From positions 28,822-92,821 of the forward strand of contig JASAND010019865.1 in the NCBI GenBank assembly GCA_030248195.1: a stretch of DNA of 64,000 nt. Reading direction: 5' to 3'. The position numbers and the translations under genes were made by a program. Within the stretch, counting starts at the first letter, position 1; the number at the start of each line of letters is the position of its first letter. This document shows, one piece after another, positions 33,030 through 45,213 of the stretch. This DNA comes from Trissonchulus latispiculum. Lineage: Eukaryota > Nematoda > Enoplea > Enoplida > Ironidae. The notes under the pieces are model-generated. The model did not search any database. It had not been told where the DNA came from and saw only the letters and a program-made list of their open reading frames with translations.

Positions 33030-36000
33030 TCAATACAGGGTCGTGGCACCGCACGGGACCACAGGGTACTGTCCCTCCGCGTTGACGCGGTTAGTGTCAG
33101 CGCCGCAGTCCACCAGCTTGAAGAACATTCGACGCCGCATCTCCTCCTCCTCCTCGCCGCGCGCGCGGAGCTGGGGTGACGCTGACACGCCGGACATGAG
33201 CTTGATGGACTCTGAGCCCGTCTGACTCAGCGTGTGCAGCGGCGTGTTCCCGTCTGCGCTGGCAAGATTCACCAAATGCTTAATCTTATCCGCTGGCAAG
33301 TTGTCGCAAAAGATCTGAAAAAGCAAAAAATGATACATGACGTTACAGTAATAAACTGAAAACGTACAAGTATATACCACAAATGTCAATAAAGGTAGGC
33401 GTGTTGCCGTTTCCTTTGAGAGGCTTCATTTTACTTCCAGCCATCAGCGTTCGGTTAAATTGTTCTAGTTATATAGTTTCAGCAGAAAGCAACTTTGAAA
33501 TTGCAAATCAAATTTTCTAAGAGAACGTAGAATGACATTTATATACACGGCTTAAATTGTGCTGTTGCGTCTGGGAAAAATCACTAAACTGATCCGTATT
33601 TCAGCAGTTACAGTTTTGTGAGGAAGAAATTGCCCCAACAATTACCTGTACTAAATCTGGATCCATTCGTTCTACCGCATAATGAAATACTGTCTTCTGC
33701 ATGTAGGTTGCTTCCTGAAACAAACAAAACAAGAGAATCAGATGTGAACGGTTGAAGTCAGGAACGAAAGATGACCTGAAATGAGTCTGAACGTAGCTCT
33801 AAACGTAATAGCATCTACCAAATTAACGGAAAGTGACGGAAACGAGATAACGACTGTGCCTGGTTGACACGTTATTTAGAAAGTGATGTACTGTATGGAT
33901 TCGATCCTCAAATGAGGACCAAATTATTGGTAACATGTTTTACTGGTTCTCCTGGTTTTAATACTAAGAAATATAAATGGCAAGGATGAACTAATACTGG
34001 GAAAACTAACTGGAATTGTGGGATCTGCTCCGGCAGCCAAGAGAGCCCGAATGGTTGGTTTATTGTTGACCAAGCACTGACTTTCTTCCTCAATCACTCC
34101 ATGATATTTCACGGCGCACAACAGCGGGGTTAGACCTAGACGAAATAGAAGAAAAGAGCAATACCACAATTTACTTCAAGCAAAGTTATCATTTTTAACA
34201 GTTCTGAGCTTTTTGTGGATCAGAATTTAAAGTTCTGGCTTCTTGATAAAAATAAGTTATCATTTTTATCAAGATTTATCAGTTATTGTTATTGAACTAA
34301 CTTGAAATCAAGCTAATCATAGAAAAGTCGCGTTTATCTAATTTTCTTTTTGAAATCAAACAAAGACATATATACTGTACATTTTAATTTTCAATTAACG
34401 AAACAACAAATTAAATTGAGTGTTAACCTTGCGAATTAGCCATATCCTTATCGGTTGTGGGACAGGCGGCCAGCCTAGCCACAACCTGTGCCATTCCGCG
34501 AGCCGCGGCGTAATGAAGCGGTCCGTCCCCGGTTCGATCCCGGGTCCGAATGTTGGGATTGGCCCCGCACTCCAGCAGATAGGCCACAACATCGTCCAAG
34601 CGACGTTGAACCGCAACAAACAGTGGTGTCTGAAATGGATAATTCACAACCTTCGCATGTAAAATTAGTTCTTGCCGCCTCGAATTTAAATTCAAATTCA
34701 AGAATTTTTAATTCGAATTGCCTCCTCGAATTTTAAATTCAGATTCAAATTTAAGTTTCCAAGGTTTGTGCTGAGCTATTATTTTGCTAATGTAGGCTGT
34801 GAAACATACTATAGTCTTGTGACTTGTACGAATGTTTTTGGTATCGGTGAAAGAAAGAACACGTCTGGAAATGCAATGAATATTCTGCTTTTTATTGGCA
34901 AAAGTGTATTACCTCATTGTTACTGTTAGGTAAATCATAAGCTTTGGGACACAGTGGGCTTTCTTCTTTCATCATGTGCTCCACCAGTCCGTAAATCTTG
35001 CCCAAATCTTTGTGATATACAACCCGATGCAAAAATCTGAAATTAGAACAGACAAGCTGGAACTGACATAAACTGAGGCGATAACTACGCTGCGTGTGGA
35101 AAAGCCCCATGACAATGCTTCTTCCGAAAACGAAAGATATTACTTTGTATCGATTGCTTTGAATAGCACTATCAATCTACGTATCAATGTAGTGGTCCTG
35201 ATATTGTACTATCAATGGTGCTATTCTAAACTATCTCAGCTCCGTACGAAAATTCAGTTTATCTGCAACATTTCTGGGTTTCACATAAATAAGTTCTATG
35301 ACAAGGTTTAAACTAAGCCAAATCATAGGAAATTCTTACGTGTCGCCGTCAGCATCGCGCAGAAAGCAGAGCGTCTGCGGCGCCGTGTGCCAGCACTTGG
35401 CGGCCCAGGCCCAACCCGTTTCGAACTCCGAGTCTGGTATCAGGGCCCGGAGACGCTCTCGACAGACCACCTGGCGCCCCGCAGCAGCCCTGGGACGTCC
35501 AGGGCGAATACTGGGAGTGCCACTCTTCAGTCGGTTGTCCAGCGGTGGTACGCGGCGCCGGGCCGGCTGTTTCGGTGAAACGCAGGGCGGCGAAGCGCTC
35601 GGGCTGCCGCTGCTTTTCCCCGAAACGCTCCCGGGAGACATCTGGTCGCTGAAAACTGGCGGAGAGTAGCTGCTCCGACTTGTGATGCTGCCAGCTGGAC
35701 TGGAACAGCTGGTCTCAGATCCTTCGATGGATCGTTTCCGCTGCAATCCGGCGGAGTCTCCGGCTTCCGATCCTTCCGAGGACCCGGTTCCGGAACCGAC
35801 ATCAGATGCTGCTGGCGATCCCACCGAGTACCGGCGGGAGTACTGTAGGATGAAATCCGTCAAATCATCCGGCAGCTCAGAGTTGGTGCTCAGAATGTGT
35901 CCCAACTCTGAGTTGACCTGATCCGCGTGTCCACCAATGGTTGCTGCGCTCATCTGCTGGTTGGGTGGCTCGTGCTGTGGTGAATGGTTTGGACCCAGGT

Positions 36001-36986
36001 CGGGCGCACTGCCAGGACTGAACGATTCCGGTGGACTGGGGACACTCTGCTGTGGCGACGTGTCGATCCCCGGCTGATGATGGAGCATCTGTGGTACTCC
36101 ACCCAGATCCTGGTAGTCGTCATAGGAGAAACCCGGATAGTGGTAGGTCGGGAGCTCCTGGTCGCGACTGCCATAACCGTGTAGCTGCTGTGGATTGTAG
36201 TCTGGTACAAAGCCGGGCGGAGAACCACCTTGCTGACGCTGTATCAGGTACTGCTGTTGCTGTTGCTGTTGTTGCTGCTGCTGTTTCATCCGCTGACAAT
36301 TCAGGAACTGGTCCGGCGGAGTGGGCTGGAAGTCGTTTGGGACGACCTGCAGCAACTCCGGCTGTGCTGCAGCACGATTCGGTCGAGAGGCGTACGGCTG
36401 ATAGGACGCCTGTCGAGCGAACTGCTGCATCGGCACCGGACCTCGACTGATCAGCAGTGGAGGTCCCTGATCGCCGGTTGTCGTTTCGCTGGACGACGTC
36501 TCCTCTTCGCCCGTTTCGCCGCCCGTACTCGGACGACGATCTATTTCTTCCGACTTCTCTTCTTCCGCAGCCTCTTCTTCGTTCTCGTCGCACTTTGTCT
36601 TGTTGTCATTCTGTTTTTCTTGTTTCAGCTTCAGTCGATTCAGCTTTGCCATGATCTCACCCAAATCCTGGACTGAGTCTGGGTCCGGAATTTTGACACA
36701 ATCCCCCTCCTTTATGTCCAAGGAGCCTCCGACACGCGAGGCCAGCGCGTTCTGACGCATCCGTGCCATCTCAAAGTATTCCATCGGGGACAGCACGCCC
36801 CCCGAATTCCCTCCGCTTCCCTTATTTCCGGATTTCTTCCCTCCAGACCCCTTTTTTCGTCCGGGTTTCTTCTGAGAAATTTCCGGAGCCGTTTTGTTGC
36901 ACGGCTGAGTCATGGCGTCTTGACTGTTGTCCAACGATTGTGAACAGGAATGCTTGCTATCACATAAACTGACTACCATGACTTCA
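33030..36986 (-). CDS. Atypical IkappaB (IkappaB-zeta/Bcl-3-like), six exons
   Basis: Such proteins bind NF-kappaB through ankyrin repeats, usually in the nucleus, and modulate target genes. Coding exons, 5' to 3' on the minus strand: 36979-35340, 35036-34913, 34629-34428, 34135-34011, 33714-33646, 33314-33030. All junctions are GT-AG and the phases fit, giving 814 residues. The N-terminal half is disordered: basic KKPGRKKGSGGKK (about 37-50, NLS-like), SPMEYFEMARMRQN, an acidic Glu run, a Gln tract near 231-243, then Pro/Ser-rich sequence. The ankyrin domain starts at FLRDADGDTFLH (about 539-550). Further repeats are TPLFVAV (589), GPLHYAAARG, LTPLLCAV (657), KTVFHYAVERMD (exon 5) and NTPLHTLSQ...LVDCGADTNRV (exon 6). 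LRDxDGDTxLH plus the long insert ending ALLAAGADP fits IkappaB-zeta/Bcl-3 better than the cytoplasmic IkappaBs; no DSGxxS degron was noticed. The first in-frame ATG after the acceptor is 36979; an upstream exon may extend the N-terminus. Confidence 0.92.
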
Positions 36987-37061
36987 CTGAAAAAATAATA
37001 AAAATACCAGCTATGTTTTTTGAATATATCCAAACATGTTTATATTTGCTTTAATCTGTTT

Positions 37062-37808
37062 AATGTGGTGGTATCCTTTTGTGCAGTGCTTTTGTGGTGA
37101 TTTTTTGAAATGTTGTAAATTTCGTAATTTTGGGAGTTGGAAGAGCTTTACATATCATTTTAAAGGTTATAATCAGTACAATCACATGACCTTACGAAAC
37201 TAGCAACACTAGCAAAATGAAAGAACAAACCAACCTAAGATTGTCACTACAGCACCTCCGACCCGAAAAATTCGAGCCTGAGGTGGGGATCGAATCCACA
37301 ACCATTTGGCGATCTAGGCCAACGCTCTACCGATTGTGCCGTGCCATCCAGGCACAATCGAACCAAGCTTAAGTTTGAATTCGTTCCCAAACTGTAGTGA
37401 CATTTTAGAAGACGCAAAATTTGCAAAAATTTGTTGACATGAGGGCTGAATATAGAACAAAAAATTTTGAACATCGATTTCTGAAAACTGTAGAATCCAC
37501 CTAAAGTTCTTTTTGTACCATGATATGAAGAACATGTGGGCCGACGGATATTATTTGGATTGGCTCAATGCTCCAGAAAATTTGCCAAATGTGCGACGAC
37601 ATGAAATTGCATGAGCATGTTTGCAAATTGCAACTTTGCATTGAGTTTTCTCGCAACTAGAATCGCTTTAGCCAGACCAAGAAAAATGACCCTCCGCAAC
37701 AGTGCGGATTTTCAGCACCGGAATAATTTATTTGGAGAGTTTCATCTGCTTGCATAAAGAATTTGGAGCTTGTAAGGTCAAATTTACAGAAAAGGATACC
37801 ACCACCTT
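37062..37808. mobile_element. Candidate TIR element related to the GGTGGTGATTCC family
   Basis: tgtggtggtatccttttgtg (from 37064) and cagaaaaggataccaccacc (to 37805) are inverted repeats. They differ from the GGTGGTGATTCC ends at 39795 and 54969 mainly by t-a-t for g-a-t-t spacing. The right flank is TTA; the left flank also contains TTA one or two bases out. It holds a tRNA-like segment (37276-37353) and no open frame of note. Confidence 0.55.
37276..37353 (-). repeat. tRNA-like segment (SINE head or tRNA pseudogene)
   Basis: Read on the minus strand: acceptor-like gcctgga pairs with ctcaggc; the D-arm-like part caatcggtagagcg carries box A. An anticodon arm ttggc-ctagatc-gccaa (anticodon would be AGA) and box B ggattcgatcc follow. 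The D region has about 7 extra bases (cacggcacaa), which argues against a working tRNA. It sits between the 11-base inverted pair tgtcactacag (37240) and ctgtagtgaca (37390). Confidence 0.6.
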
Positions 37809-37812
37809 AGCA

Positions 37813-39791
37813 CAAGCAAAAAGTACTAACTACTACAAGTAAAAATTGATTTTAATTGAAGCTGACAAAACAGACTTTGATGTCAAGAGTTTTGAGAAGT
37901 TGCCAGTTAAGTGTAACTTAGTTACAAGCTTTAACTTATTCTGGTGAATCTGTTTAATCGTTCAATAAAAAGAAATAAAGAATGATAGAAAAAAGAAAGA
38001 TATCTTGAGCAAAAGGATCAAGGTTTTGAGAAAACAATGACTTAACCTGATTTGACCTGAAGTGAAGTTTCTTGACTTTGTAAACGTGAGGATAAATTAC
38101 GAGAGATTAGTCATAATCATCAAATGATAATAAATCTTATACAGTTAAAAAATGGTCCAGCCAGTCTTCATTAGCTCAAAAAACAGATTCTGGCTAATGC
38201 AAGGGTGGTTAGAAATTAAGTAAGTTTATCTGCAGAAAACATCCGCAACAAAATGGGAGTCGAAAACAACTGAAATGTCCCATTCAGGCTCAACTACTAA
38301 AGAACACTTAAAATGCGATCGCCACATACAAGTACTTTAAGCAATGAAATATGAAACTAATTTTCAACGGGGCAGAAGTGAGCTCAAAAATGTACATCTA
38401 TCAACTGCTGATGTATGTGTGTTAAACTGACATTTTGCAAAACTAGTTTTCCTAAAAGTTAACTGTCAACAAAACAGCGAATAACGTTTGGCAATGCTGT
38501 TTTTCACCGAAGAATCGTTTTCTGCAAAATGACGTTGCTCGGTCGATCGTTGTTAACAGTTCCGCGTTCAGTTAACTTTTCCTAATATCGAATAATTAGT
38601 TATTAATGATTAGAGCGGAGACTGCCAAGGAGTATAACAAGTCGACAAGCGTCAATTCAAATAATCTTTCAACAGTGCAACTAAAATTTGAAGGGGAAAT
38701 TCGATTGAAATTTTTAAATTTAAGGGGGACATTGGATAATCAGTGATGAATACAAATTGTGTTAAAAGTTTAATTAAAAAGATAGCTTCCAGTAAACACT
38801 TCTTGAGCGAATTAGGTTCTACCTACCTACCTTACCTACCCAGTCCGCCAGAATGTAGTATCTGGGCTTGCAGAGTCAACATCAACTATTTAATACGTAT
38901 CAGACCACACTAAGACATATCGGATCAAAACACATTCTAACCTAACAACTTCATACACTACATTCTTCTTCAAAGAAACGGAAGCAAAGCTGAAGTATTA
39001 GTGAGAGTACTCTTGGTGAGAGCTAATGAATCTACAAGGTTCCTCGGCCTAATCAAGAATAACCTTAAAACAGTCAGCTTAAAAATGCAGGGAAGCGAAC
39101 GAAATCAGGTTAACTTAATGAAAAGTCAACCAAAGCAGACAATCAATCTAATTTGCATATTGCTATTTTCTTAGCATTACCATATCTATCTCTTGACTAG
39201 CGCCCTTGTAGGAAGGAGGAAGCTTGGAGAAAGGAGACAGCCAAGCTGCCTTTTAGTGCAGAAAGAAGTTTTCCCTCAGAAAAGAGAACTTTTGCGCTCT
39301 TTTCTGCTGGAAACCTTTCCCCAATCAATATTGGAGGGCATAGAAGCATAGAAAGTAGGCAGAGGATGGTTGCTGAGCGACCTGTCTTTTGGAGATACTG
39401 TATTGTGGGAAGCCTTTAGTATGTATGTTGTTCAGAGGTCAGCTTTGTCATAAGCTTACAATAGCATGGAAATAATCTTGTTGCAAAATACTGATGTTAT
39501 CAAAGTCACTGTGAACGCTAACAAGGAATATGGATCTAATAAGCTAAGAAGCTAATAAGTGTAAAAGCTTAGGTTTAGTTCAAATCAATCTATAATTACG
39601 GCCCGAACGCACGTCTTGTCTTGTGTCACTGGCTAGACAGTTTCCCTGTGATTGGGCCTCCTACGTGCCTCCCCTAAGTGAGGGAGAGATGTACAGAGAG
39701 AACCAATCATGTAGGAGTTAGATGCTGATCTCCCCTATTTCTGTGATGTAGTGGTAGTGTAGTGTCTTAAAAAGGGTGGAGTCTAATGCTT
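37813..39791. other. Unassigned, no gene seen
   Basis: AT-rich sequence; a short acct tandem at 38820-38842. No conserved frames. Confidence 0.5.
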
Positions 39792-39794
39792 TTA

Positions 39795-40763
39795 GGAGGT
39801 GATTCCTTTTTGGAGACATCAATTTTGAGTGGTTATTACTCATTCATTACTTGGCGTTAAGAAGTCATTTGTATATCAAAATGAAGCCTAACATTTTCTC
39901 TTCTTAATAAATACAATGAAACTAATTTTTATTTTTGAAAATTATTTAACGGATTTTTGAAGAAGTGTAAGTTTTCAGATTTTTTGCAGACGGAAGTAAA
40001 TTTTTTCGAGAGACATCGATTACATCATTCGACATCTTTATCAGATAGCTGGGGACCCTTTTTTAATGTGAAATCGCTCGTTTTGGAGAAATTAGCTAAA
40101 ACGAATGCGCGACGTGGATTTTGCCTACCTTTCCCAACTTTAGCAATCGACCACTAGCTAGAAGGCACCAGTCGGGGCAACTAAACAGGATCCAGGGGTA
40201 TTTTTATGTAAAACACATCTGCTAAGTGGCTGCCGTCTAGGTTGATTACTAAATTCTAGCTGGACACAATTTGGTTGTGTTTTTGAAAAAACTACAATTT
40301 TTATGATAACAGCCTACGGGATAGCACTTGGAAGGTGACCAATCTTCTGTTAATTGGCATCTATGAGGCTTTCCAATCGATACCTTTAGTTTGACTTTAC
40401 GGCTTGGGTAGCTTAAGAAGCAATACATTATTTGGTTTCTGCGAAAATGAGGACTTTTGGAGGACAAAATAAGAAAACTAGCTTTATCTCACGACAGAAA
40501 AAAGCTAGAAAGTTGTTTCAAAAAGCAAAGATATAGAGCATAAAAGAGATCTTTAAAATGGATATGATTATAGCTATAGCTAACGGCTGGTCAACTCTCA
40601 AAAATTGTCAAAAACTGTCCTGAACGCAAATATCAAATTTTTGAAGCGGAATTGCGCGGAGAGTGTTAGAATGCCAAATGAACTTACTCAGGAAAGTTTC
40701 ATCAAAGTTCATGTTGATTTGAGCCGTCAACCAACGACACCCGCCCAAAAGGAATCACCACCT
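39795..40763. mobile_element. PIF/Harbinger-like element A, TTA TSD
   Basis: Ends ggaggtgattcctttt (39795) and aaaaggaatcaccacc (to 40763) are inverted repeats, each bordered by TTA on the plus strand (39792-39794 and 40764-40766), the 3-bp duplication made by PIF/Harbinger transposases. Internally, the block with tagagcataa, gagatcttt and ctatagcta (about 40530-40580), and gcggaattgcgc (40647), reappears in reverse orientation in element B (54969-55887). So the two are copies of one family. No transposase frame. Confidence 0.78.
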
Positions 40764-40766
40764 TAA

Positions 40767-42328
40767 CGTGTATTCACTGCAATTCTCATATTTAATGAAG
40801 GAAAATATCTTTTAAAAACTGTTTTTTTAATTTTTTAAGACACTGCAGGTAGCATGACTACTGTGCGGAAGGTGATTGATTACAGGCTGAGTAGCAAAAC
40901 TTTATACGTTGCTGAGATGATGAGATTTAAAATCTAGTTAATGTGAAAGAGTCCAATGCAATTGGAAAAATCCATTGCATCCATTCCAAAAAGTGTGTGT
41001 GAAATGTATTTATTATTCCTAGGCTTGAGTGAAGGGTTGAATACAAGGCGTACCGGCGGTGGAGCGAATAAGGAGAAGACGCCTACAGGAGGCTAAAGTC
41101 TGACCAATAAATGTATTTATGCTTGTCGTTCGACTCAATCCAATTAGAATATAAGAGTTGAGATAGTCCTGCTGTTGACAAGACTTTCTAGGCTTGAACC
41201 TGACAGTTGGTTAATGCCTATGTTGCTGCTGCCTAGGAGAAAAGCATAAGCTAACGGGCTGGCTGGTTTGTAGCTAATGCAGCACAGCACAGCCCAATCA
41301 ATATTGCTGCTTACGTCAGCAGCAGCAAAACAAAACCAGGAACTAAAGAACTCTTTAGCTAGACTGGCACGCCTACTTGAAAAGTGGAAAGAAAGAGCCA
41401 GAAGCCACCACATTCGCCCCTTCCTAACCCTCCGTTCCTAGTTTTCAGAAAATATTGACAAGAATAAATGATTTTTTTGAGCGCTTCAATCAAAATGCTT
41501 CACGTAAATCTACCTAGAATGTCCTCTGGCTGGTCTAGTGAGAGGGAAAGCAAAATATAGGTAAAGACTAGAAATAAATACCGAAAGTTGCCTTCATAGC
41601 AGAAAGGCGGGGGCTACTACATCGATGTGCCCTTCTTTGTCCGATTGGGCTTCATATTTGGCACAAATACTTCATGGGTGTAGTCATATCGGGTACTGAA
41701 ATCTCAGACGTGTGCGTTTATGTGTCCTACCCCCATTTTCAGAACTTAACTAACCAACATAAAACTGATTAAAAATTTCTGCTGGCTGCTAGGCCCTAAC
41801 TTCAAGATAGCCATTTGGCACCATGATTTGGCAAATGTGCCCACATCGGCAGACCATTACTAGACGGCTGTTTCTTATTTGCATCGATTGAAATTGATTT
41901 TCAAAGTTGAAGTTTTGCCAAAAATTCCCGACATTATTGGCTACCAAAAAGAAATTTTTTGGTGCAAGCTACAAGGCTTTGGCACACACAGAGGCACTAT
42001 AGGTGTGCCAAATCTTAAGAAATCCTGCCTATTGTAAAAATATCTTTAAGAATTGACAAAAATTACCATTCGTAATCTGTCGGATCCTGTGTACAACCTT
42101 CCCCTAACCTTTTGACACGGCAGAATTTTTTTACTAGTTGGCACAAATGACTAAGAATTATGGGCCTCGGTACATGCCAAATTACAGCCTCATAGCTTGC
42201 ACCTGAATCAAAATTTTCTTTTTATTAACCACAATTTCTAAAAGTTTTGGCAACACTTCAAATTTGAAGATCAATTCAAAGCAATGGCAAGTTTCAAGGG
42301 ATTTGGTTTTCCGGTTAGTGTGCTAGCT
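40767..42328. other. Unassigned, left flank of the BEL element
   Basis: No conserved coding sequence. The minus frame 41144-41413 has no family motif. Confidence 0.5.
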
Positions 42329-42333
42329 CCCTC

Positions 42334-42591
42334 TGTTGTGAAAGGCGCACGCAATCCTAATCACAAATAAATTGAAATCCAAATTAATTTAATACAGGAC
42401 AAAAATAAGCAGAACTATAACCGGCTAAGAGCGACAACACGTTAAGTAAGACATACAAAACCAGACAATCAAACAGGCGAGTAAACAATGATAGACGGAA
42501 GAAAAGTTAATTTGCATATTGTAAGTTCAAACAAGGAAGTAAAAGTTGTTGCCTAGAAGAAAGATGATCAATCTTCGCGTTCTTCGCGACA
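42334..42591 (-). repeat. BEL element 3' LTR
   Basis: 258 bases starting tgttgtgaaaggcgcac and ending cttcgcgaca on the plus strand. It carries a 6-base extra (cctaat) relative to the other LTR. The pol frame's stop codon (42568) lies inside this LTR. Next to it at 42592 the minus strand ends in a purine run (gggcgggag), the likely polypurine tract. Confidence 0.95.
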
Positions 42592-45213
42592 CTCCCGCCC
42601 GAAAGTGTTCCTGATCCATTCCATGCATTTGGCAGCAGATTGTCGCTGTGGTCGCTGACCAACGGGCGGAATCGGTGGGAGTTCTTCAGCAACGTCACCC
42701 AAAGAATCGTCGTTTGATGCGGTTGACGATACCTCGATAGGAATCAAGTTCTTGATTGGGCGCTGAATGGATTTTCCAGAAGGAAGGCGGACCCATGCCG
42801 ATCGGCAATTTCCATCTGAACCCAAATTGAGCTGGGTTAATCGACCCAATTTCCACTGTCCCCTAGGAAGTTCAGACTTCACCAAAACCACATCACCGGA
42901 TTTTGGAACAGAAGGAAAGGACCCACGAGGATCCTTCGACATTGATCGCTCACGAAGACTACTGAGGTATTCCTTGCGCCAAGAGGACCAAAACTGTTCC
43001 AGACGTTTTCGGGAAGACTTCCAAAGACGTAGAAGACTATCGGCAGAGGTCTCCTTGGTACCGTAATCTTCGTCTTGACAGCTCGTATCATTCGGATGAA
43101 ATCCTAAAACAGGATTTCCACTCAAGAAATGAGCTGGAGTAAGGACCAAACCTGGCTCTGAATCGCCATCGAAATAAACCAGAGGTCGGCTATTCAAGAT
43201 CGCCTCAACTTCCGTTAGAGTTGTAGTCAACTGATCCGAAGTGAAGCGGGACTTACCAACCATTTTCCTCAGGCTTCGCTTCACAGATCCGACCAACCGC
43301 TCGTAGAAACCACCCATCCATGGAGCACGCTCCGGAATAAATTTCCATTGAATGCCACGGTGAGAGCAGTAATCTTGGACATCCTCGTCAAACCTTGACT
43401 GAGAATCCTGCAAAATCTTACTAGCAGCCTTAAACTGCTTAGCATTATCTGATATGATAACATCGGGGCAACCACGGCGTGCAATGAACCTTCGCAGACC
43501 CAGCAAAAACTGTTGGGCCGATAGATCTTGCACTAGCTCCAGGTGGACCGCCCGAACTACACCACAGGTAAAAAGGCAGATCCAAACTTTCTTCTCGGAT
43601 GAATCTTCGGAGATAACATAGAGAGGGCCTAGATAGTCTAACCCGACAAACTGGAATGGTGCTGATTCTCTGACTCTCTCTGTAGGCAACGGTGAAGGAG
43701 GAGGAACCAAAAACTGGCCTCCTTCCCACTGTCTACACAATCTACAATTCTGAATCGTCTTTCGAACTATAGACCGCCCATGTATTATCCAATATTCTGA
43801 TCGCAACTGTGAAAGAACATGCCGAAAACCGGCGTGCCCTAATCTCTCATGCTGTGCTATGATGACCAGCCTGGTAAAGGGAGAATTCTTTGGCAAAAGC
43901 TTTGGATGTTTGGCATCATAGTCAAGGCTGGTGTTGGCAAATCTACCACCGCATCTCAAAACTCCGTTATTGTCTACGAATGGCCGCAGAGAACGATTAA
44001 TGCTCGTATTTCTCGTCTTCGCAATGTCATCTAGGATATGACTCAGGTATGTTTTCTGCGTGTAGATTTCCCACAATTTCGTAGCTTGTGCCAACTCCCC
44101 TACATTGAGTGGGCCACTTTGTCTCTGTCCTGAGGATCGAAGATTCAAAACAAATCTTCTGGCCCAGGCAGTTACTCTGACCAATTTGATCAACTTAGAA
44201 AACGAAGCTATATGGAGTCCAAACGGTGGTTCCAATTCCGTCTGCACATCAGCGATCAAGCCACCGCTGGTCTCCTTCATATCTGATTCAGTTGATTCAT
44301 GTTCCTTTCGGTACTCAACTTCCATGCACTCACATGGCCAATCTTTTTCATTCAGTGTCAGCCAATTGGGCCCCTCCCACCAAAGACGATTGGTGAGAAG
44401 CGAATTCAAATCACAACCCCTGCTGGGTATATCTGCGGGATTAGCTGCGGATGGTACATACTTATGCTCGACGTGCTCGTATTTTCTGATTTCAGACAAT
44501 CGATTTTCGATAAAGACAGGTTGAAGGCGAGTGCCTCTAATCCAATAGAGGACACACTTTGAATCTGACCAAACAATCTTTCTGCTGACGACCAATCCCA
44601 ACTGTTTCTCCACATAGGATAGGGCTCGATGACCAATCAGACAAGCCATCAGTTCCAATCTTGGCAGTGTAACCTCTTTCAGAGGTGCCAATCTCACCTT
44701 TGAAAACAGAAGATGGGATGTGGCATATTCGCTATTTGTAGAATCTCGGAAACAGAGATAGATACAAGTAGCATAAGCTTTAGCTGAGGCATCACAGAAG
44801 CAGTGAAGCTCTGTGGACTTGTCAGTTCGAGAGCCAAGATAACGAGCCATTGAAAATCTGGAGATTTCGGGCAAAACCTCGATTATTTGAAGACATCGAG
44901 GCACAAACTCCTGCGGAATAGCTTCATCCCATGGCTGCTTGATTCTCCACAAATCTTGGACAATAAGTTTTGCCACCATCGTAACAGGTGAAAGCCATCC
45001 AAGCGGATCAAAAATCTGACTGATCACTTTCAGGAAGCTGCGCTTTGTAATAGGTTGTTCCATATCAATCTTCACCGACGGCAGATAAAGCACGTCAGTT
45101 GAGACATCCCATGAGATACCCAATACTTTGACGTTATCTCCGCAGGTTTGATCTGCAGGCGAAAGTTGAGACGTCAACTCCGTCGAATTGGAAATCCATT
45201 CCCGTAGGTTCAT
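42568..45213 (-). pseudogene. BEL pol, RNase H region and integrase part
   Basis: An open 881-codon frame continuing the polyprotein after a frame break near 45215-45235. It starts inside the RT connection (SDPLGWLSPV-type IFDPLGWLSP near residue 68). It includes the RNase H-like block FCDASAKAYATCIY and WSDSKCVLYWI, the integrase zinc finger (H...H...CRLCRQW), and the catalytic Asp in GLDYLGPL, Asp in ISDNAKQF and Glu in GGFYERLVGS. The C-terminal part with GDVVLVKS and GRLTQL is also BEL-like. The integrase keeps its three catalytic residues. The first Met is not a true start, because the frame depends on the upstream RT frame. Confidence 0.93.

Noticed and set aside
35682..36676. Long open frames on the plus strand within the IkappaB exon
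   Set aside because: They are antisense shadows of a GC-rich coding exon; the minus strand has the ankyrin homology and correct splice sites.
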